NCBI RefSeq assembly: GCF_029784135.1 | Contig: NC_073746.1 | Span: 51,909,393 to 51,973,392, forward strand | DNA: 64,000 nucleotides | Source of the DNA: Toxorhynchites rutilus septentrionalis | Taxonomy: Eukaryota; Arthropoda; Insecta; Diptera; Culicidae | Direction: 5' to 3' | Part shown: piece after piece, positions 59,079 to 64,000 of the stretch | Numbering within the stretch: the first letter of the stretch is position 1 | How the letters are laid out: every line of letters starts with the position of its first letter | The notes under the pieces: generated by a model | Seen by the model: the letters and a program-made list of their open reading frames with translations, nothing else | Told to the model about the DNA's origin: nothing | Database searches by the model: none | Translations under genes and position numbers: made by a program

Positions 59079-61859
59079 TTGAAAAAATATGATGCGCTTT
59101 ATCTAAATGTGGCTGGATTACGGACACACTTCGACGAAATAGAAATATTGTTGTCCAATGAAAAACCGAAATTATTAATTATGGTTGAAACACATTTAAC
59201 GGAATTGACTGATCTGAATTGTTTGTCGAGATCTGCCCATACTGGAGGCGTATCTATGTATATTTCGAACCTTTTATATTTTAAAGAAATTTTCAATGGA
59301 ACATATGGGGACAATTGGTTTCTAGCCGTTGAAGTCAGAGGATGCAAAATTTCAGGAATATACGCTGGAATATACCATTCGCCTAGTGCTAGTGACAAGG
59401 ACTTCTTAGAATTTTTGGAAGATGCATGACTACAGCACATACAAGTATATGAACAAAAAAGGATTGTCATAACTGGTGATTTTAACATTGATTGGACAGC
59501 ATAGGAAATCTTTTGAACTAAAAGCAATCACCCAAGCCGCTGGATTCAGACAAAGAATAAATGATCACACTAGAATAACCAGAACATCTTCGACGACCAT
59601 TGATTAGTATTTACGAATTTCGACGATGGTGTGATTGAAATTTTTTACAATAGCAAAATCTCGGATCATGAAACAATTGGAATGGTCTACCATTTTTCTG
59701 ATATTGACTTTTCTGAAATAAAAAAGGAAAAATCATATAAGTGTTGGAACAATTATTCAAAACGAATATTGCAATCTGTTTTAAAGAACAAAATAACTCC
59801 GATTGGAGAACGAATCTCTCTTCATGATGTTGCAAAAAATCTAGAAGAAGCGCTTTGTTCTTCAATGAAACAGATAATTGCCGGTAGTCAGACTGCCGTT
59901 CCAGTACTCAGAAATATTAGTAACAAAGCCTGGTATAACTCGACGTTGGCTAACATAAAGAGACGAAGAGATTATTACTTAATAATAGCTAAACGCACAA
60001 AAACTATTGGAAATTGGAGCACGTACAGAATATGGAGAAATATTTATGTACGTGAACTTAAGCATTCCAAGAATAAATTCATCCAAAATGAGATAAATAC
60101 AATACAGCATGATTCGAAGAAGCTATGGAAAAAAATCAAATCATTATGTAATCCAGGCGGCAGCAAGGATATCGACATTGAGTTTGACGGTAAAAAGGAA
60201 AATAACAATATAACAGCAGAGAAACTCAACAATTTTTTCACTTCAAGTGTGGAAGAAATCCACAATGGTATTGTAGCTCCATCAAATCGACTGAATTTTG
60301 TTTTCCCTGGCCTGTCTTCACAATTAAGATGCTTTAAAACTATCAACATGGCAACTCTTAGGAAGGTAGTAATGGATTTGAAAAACTGTGCAGGTGTTGA
60401 GAATATCAATAAAACCGTATTAGTAGATGCATTTGATCTAATCAAAGAAAATCTACTATATATAATAAATGAATCTATGCTTCGGGGCGAATGCCCTCAT
60501 ACTTGGAAGAAATCTGTTGTTATACCGATTCCAAAAAATCCGAAATCGTCCAAGCCAGAAGACCGGAGACCAGTGAATATGTTGCCATTATACGAAAAGA
60601 TCCTCGAAATCGTTATCAAAGACCAACTGTTGGAACATATAACGAAAAATGGAATTCTGGTTGAGGAACAGTCAGGGTTCAGGAAAAACCACTCTTGTGA
60701 AACGGCTCTCAATTTATTACTCCTGAAATGGAAACAGGCTATCGAAACGAAAAAAATAGTATTGGCTGTATTTATTGACTTGAAAAGGGCTTTTGAAACA
60801 GTAGATCGAATGAAATTACTTGATTTGCTTTCCAATTATAATGTAACTGGACCTGTATTGAACTGGTTTGAAAGTTACCTGAACGGGCGAACACAAATCA
60901 CTATTTACAGGGACAGTGAATCATCGGCGGGACCAGTGAATCTGGGTGTACCTCAAGGAAGTGTTCTGGGGCCGCTGCTTTTCTTGCTTTATATTAATGC
61001 CATTAAACAGGTGTTAAATGACAGTGACGTAAACTTGTTTGCTGACGACACAGTGATATTCATTGTTGCTGAGACATTGCAAGATTGCTTCGTCAAGATG
61101 AACCGTGAACTGCAAAACTTAGACGAATGGTTGAGATGGAAAAAACTTAAGTTAAACATTAGCAAAACAAAGTATATGGTAGTATCGACACGCAATCTTG
61201 ACAGTGATAGTCTTAGTATAACTATCGATGGGCAAACTGTGGAAAGAACGACTTCAATCAAATATCTTGGCGTTATTCTTGACGAAACGCTGCGCTTCGA
61301 CGAACATATAAACTATACTATAAAGAAGGCAGCTCAAAAATATGGAGTGCTTTGTAGAATTAATCGATTCTTGACCTTTGAAAGTAAAATTACCATCTAC
61401 AAAGCATTGATCGCTCCACATTTCGATTATTGTGCATCTGTGCTATTTCTCGCAAATAAGAGGCAAATGAATAGAATGCAAATTGTTCAAAACAAGGCCA
61501 TGCGCTTGATATTGAGATGCGATCGACTTACTCCACGAAGATTTATGCTTGAATGCCTACAATGGATGTCAGTGGGACAGCGTATCAAATATTGCACTCT
61601 TACGTTCATATATAAGATGGTTAGCGGCATGACACCGAACTATTTACAAACCACGATAACGTATGGAAGAGATATGCACCGATATAACACAAGGCAAGCA
61701 AGTGACCTCAGAACCATGAACTTTCGAATGTCATGTACCCAAAACTCACTTTTTTATAAAGGATATAACACATTACCAAATGAAGCAAAGACAGCAACAA
61801 GCCTTCGAATATTCCGTAGTATTTGTAAAGAGTTTTTGAAGCATGATTTAGATTTTTGA
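59079..61859 (+). pseudogene. LINE ORF2: endonuclease and reverse transcriptase, broken
   Basis: The first piece (to 59429) is the N-terminal AP endonuclease: LNVAGLRTHF, MVETHL and GIYHSP. After a TGA (59427) the same frame continues into VITGDFNIDW, then a TAG (59502-59504). About 90 bases are readable only in the next frame (ELKAITQAAGFRQRI), returning near 59600 to the original frame, which stays open to 61859. That long part starts with the endonuclease SDH block (KISDHETIG). It carries the reverse transcriptase with AVFIDLKRAFETVD (motif A), GVPQGSVLGPLLFLLYIN and FADDTVIF (catalytic DD, 61038-61050), then a C-terminal region typical of CR1/L2-like enzymes. No ATG opens it; TTG stands at 59079. 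All catalytic motifs survive, so the disabling mutations look recent and few (two stops, two compensating indels). Confidence 0.85.
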
Positions 61860-61899
61860 TCGTGCATATAATTAATGTTAGTGTGTAAGATGACGAAGT

Positions 61900-63874
61900 T
61901 TAACGGATATTTGTATTTTCTTATCTTTAGACTATAATGATGATGGTTAACTTAAACAATATTTGTGAAATCTTCAATAGCTTGAGCCCGCGCGCGTTAG
62001 CACACATAGACAACTTGAGATAGAACATATGCAAAAACAATTCTTTTTAATGAAAGCATTCAAATGGGTTTAATGTGGAAACCAGAGGTAAGCTAGGGAT
62101 AGCTCAATCGGAATACTTGTAAATTCATCTTCTCAATAGATAATTATAACAAGATTTTTCTGTGTTGTGGCAGATCTTATTGCAGATTCAGGTTGACACG
62201 TTTATACCCCAGATTGAATGTAGGGCCTGAAGTATCGGCTGGAATTAGGCTTAGGTTTGCTCAGCTGTCTGGTTTCGAAAACGATTAACAGACCGTTGTC
62301 GGGTATCCAGTGAAGCGGGAATTCCTTTGTAAATTTTAGGCTAATGCTGACGTAGGTATTGGGTTCAATTCCTGATCGGTCAAGGATTTTTTCGGGTTGG
62401 AAATTTTCTTGACATGCCTTGGAATATGATAAGTAATGGGCCTGAAGTATTGGCTAGAATTAGGCTTGGGTTTGCTCAGCTACTAGAACTCGGAAACGAT
62501 CGCAAATGCAGGCCGTGGCCGGGGATCTGATAAAGTGGGATTTCCCTTGTAAGTTCATGGCTAATATTGACATAGGCATGGGGTTCAATTCCCGATCGGT
62601 CCAGGGTCTTCCCGGGTTGGAAATTCTCTCGACATGCCATGGGTTAAATACGTTAAGTTGATAACATAAATTGTTCTTCAATTAGGAATCTATGTTTGTA
62701 ATATAACCAGTCCGTTTGTTTTGTTTTTTACTTCAATGTGCTTACTGGTTATTTTAATAATTGTTACATAAAGATCAACAAGAGAACTCGTACAGCTCAA
62801 ACTTTTTGAGGTGATCATCATCATTATTTCATTATTTCATAAAACGAGGAAATTATTGTCTTTTGAGTGTATGTGTGTCCGTGTATTTTTCTTGTCAAGA
62901 CTATGGTGATGATGGTATTTTTTTTTGTTGCTTTTATATATATCTTAGTTATTCAATTAAATCTAAAAACATAATTGTGAAGTCTGCAATAGTTTGAGCC
63001 CGCGCGCGTTGGCAAACATAGAGAAACGTGAGATTGAACAAAAGCAAAAGAATTTTTGATCGAATAAAACAAAGTCATTCCAAGGGGTTTAATGTGGAAA
63101 CCTGAGGTAAGCTAGGGATAGCTCAATCGGAATACTTGTAAATTCATCTTCTCAACAGATAATTATATCAAGATTTTTCTGTATTGTGGCGGATCTCATT
63201 GCAGATTCAGGTTGACACGTTTATACCCCAGGTTGAATGTAGGGCCTGAAGTATCGACTGGAATTAGGCTTAGGTTTGCTCAGCTGTCTGGTCTCGAAAA
63301 CGATTAACAGACCGTTGTCGGGTATCCAGTGAAGCGGGAATTCCTTTGTAAATTCTAGGCTAATGCTGACATAGGTATTGGGTTCAATTCCTGATCGGTC
63401 AAGAATTTTTTCGGGTTGGAAATTTTCTTGACATGCCTTGGGATATGTGAAGTGATGGGCCTGAAGTGTCGGCTAGAATAAGGCTTGGGTTTGCTCAGCT
63501 ACTAGAACTCGGAAACGATCGCAATTGCAGGCCGTGGCCGGGGATCTGATAAAGCGGGATTTCCCTTGAAAATTCATGGCTAATACTGACATAGGCATTG
63601 GGTTCGATTCCCGATCGGTCTAGGGTCTTCCCGGGTTGGAAATTCTCTCGACATGCCATGGAATGAATACTTTAGACAAAGGCTTAAATTGTTCTATCGA
63701 TTAGTAATCTATGTCTGCGGGATAACCAGTCCGTTTTCTTTTCAATTTAATGTGCTCACTGGTTAGTATGATGTAATAAACTCAGTAACTCAATTATTAT
63801 CAATAAGATAACTCGTCCCGCTCAAGCCTTTGTAGGGAAAAAAGGTGGGACCATCATCATCAATAAAAAAAAAA
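61900..63874 (+). repeat. Tandemly duplicated LINE 3' UTR with B-box-like sub-repeats
   Basis: Two ~1-kb copies, offset about 1018 bp: 'tttgagcccgcgcgcgtt' at about 61980 and 62994, 'gctagggatagctcaatcgg' at about 62092 and 63111. Each holds two ~215-bp sub-repeats starting 'gggcctgaagtatcggct' (62223, 62438, 63242, 63457) and containing 'attgggttcaattcc', which fits a Pol III B-box. 'tagctcaatcgg' resembles an A-box, though it lies about 260 bp upstream. Copies end in 'atcatcatcatt' or 'atcatcatcaat'. The duplicated UTR may arise from template switching during reverse transcription. Confidence 0.85.
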
Positions 63875-64000
63875 ATCAAATTGCATCACGGAAAAAACGC
63901 TGTAGAAATTTAATTTTTAGGAATTATATCTTCAGCTTTCGCTTATAATCAGATAAGAGTGTATAGATCACGTTGGCCATGCTTCACTGTCAATTTTTCG

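Larger units (their letters stand above)
57364..63874 (+). mobile_element. Full-length-looking non-LTR retrotransposon (CR1/L2-like group)
   Basis: A 6.5-kb element with 5' UTR (57364-57680), ORF1, a broken ORF2, a long duplicated 3' UTR and an A-rich tail preceded by 'atcatcatcaat'. ATCAAA occurs at 57358-57363 and 63875-63880 as a short target-site duplication inside the mariner repeat. ORF1 with a PHD-like finger and the ORF2 C-terminal region (SLFYKGYNTLPNEAK) fit the CR1/L2/Daphne-type group. The exact clade needs a phylogeny. The 5' end seems complete, but ORF2 is disabled. Confidence 0.85.
57345..64000 (+). mobile_element. Second DD37E transposon copy, split by a LINE, runs off the window
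   Basis: TA (57343-57344) is followed by AAGGGTGTGTCACATCAAA, the first 19 bases of the terminal repeat of the 51957 element. After the LINE the same terminal repeat resumes as ATCAAATTGCATCACGG at 63875 and continues through the 5' leader to position 64000, matching 51973-52095 almost base for base. The transposase start would lie just beyond the window. The left terminal repeat is thus broken at its 19th base. Confidence 0.92.

Noticed and set aside
61038..61050. FADD motif as evidence of a retrovirus or endogenous virus
   Set aside because: The gene order (AP endonuclease, reverse transcriptase, no LTR, no protease or integrase, A-rich tail) is that of a non-LTR retrotransposon.
58202..61261. 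Minus-strand frames opposite the LINE ORFs
   Set aside because: They mirror ORF1 and ORF2 and show no protein features of their own.
36..63700. tRNA-like segments (45-215, 8099, 35995, 53639, 55626, 62360 and others) as tRNA genes
   Set aside because: They sit in SINE or LINE contexts with tails and target duplications, or have degenerate boxes and no complete cloverleaf that I can draw.

Overview
The window looks like nuclear DNA of a culicine (Aedes-type) mosquito. It is AT-rich and intron-like or intergenic, and it is saturated with eukaryotic transposable elements: a DD37E IS630-Tc1-mariner transposon, RTE-like and CR1/L2-type non-LTR retrotransposons, tRNA-derived SINEs, Helitron-like TC...CTAG elements, foldback/MITE elements, and a TTAA-ended palindrome array. 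I find no operon, ribosome binding site, CRISPR array, rRNA or functional tRNA gene, and no host exon I would defend. The species assignment is an inference from the repeat types; a genome search would settle it.

Left part (1-29.4 kb). A minus-strand SINE with target-site duplications lies at 45-215. Helitron-like pieces follow at 2.8-3.2 kb. A Helitron copy starting at 5157 carries a greatly expanded 8-bp minisatellite (5996-6540), and its TA-rich terminus has been split by a 2.65-kb foldback element (6565-9216) that itself contains another palindrome. A decayed Tc1/mariner-type transposase (about 12.4-12.9 kb, minus strand) and several inverted-repeat elements (12.07, 13.09, 14.14, 15.29, 19.70 kb) follow. 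Two elements with the same inverted termini (21.85-23.12 and 25.07-27.14 kb) contain tandem repeats, and the second has a textbook TATA plus initiator.

Middle part (29.4-51.7 kb). A complete Helitron-like element (29797-30781) sits near a 2.5-kb RTE-type insertion on the minus strand (33534-36061). That insertion has 11-bp target-site duplications, a tRNA-like 5' head and an internal deletion removing the reverse-transcriptase active site. Two unclassified repeat families (29.4/36.7 kb and 31.4/36.2 kb) surround it. Further right are a 170-bp tandem duplication, a foldback element at 41.9 kb, half of another at 44.0 kb, and a decayed region (45.1-47.9 kb) holding an unrecognised broken ORF and seven near-identical 18-bp palindromes.

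Right part (51.7-64 kb). A complete 1.3-kb DD37E transposon (51957-53255) has both terminal inverted repeats and a transposase that is open except for a C-terminal frameshift. Next come a TSD-flanked SINE, a broken LINE fragment and a second copy of the 45-215 SINE. The window ends with a nest: a 6.5-kb non-LTR retrotransposon (57364-63874) inserted inside the left terminal repeat of a second copy of the same DD37E transposon. Its ORF1 is intact (PHD-like finger plus zinc knuckles). Its ORF2 retains the endonuclease and reverse-transcriptase motifs but is broken. Its 3' UTR is duplicated in tandem.

How the parts relate: this is layered insertion history rather than a set of cooperating genes. 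The clearest order of events is at the right end (mariner first, LINE second) and at 5-9 kb (Helitron first, foldback second). I did not find a convincing new biological system. The best candidates for follow-up are the tRNA-headed RTE composite, the promoter-bearing 25-27 kb element, the palindrome array at 46.8-47.5 kb, and the tandem B-box-like 3' UTR of the LINE.
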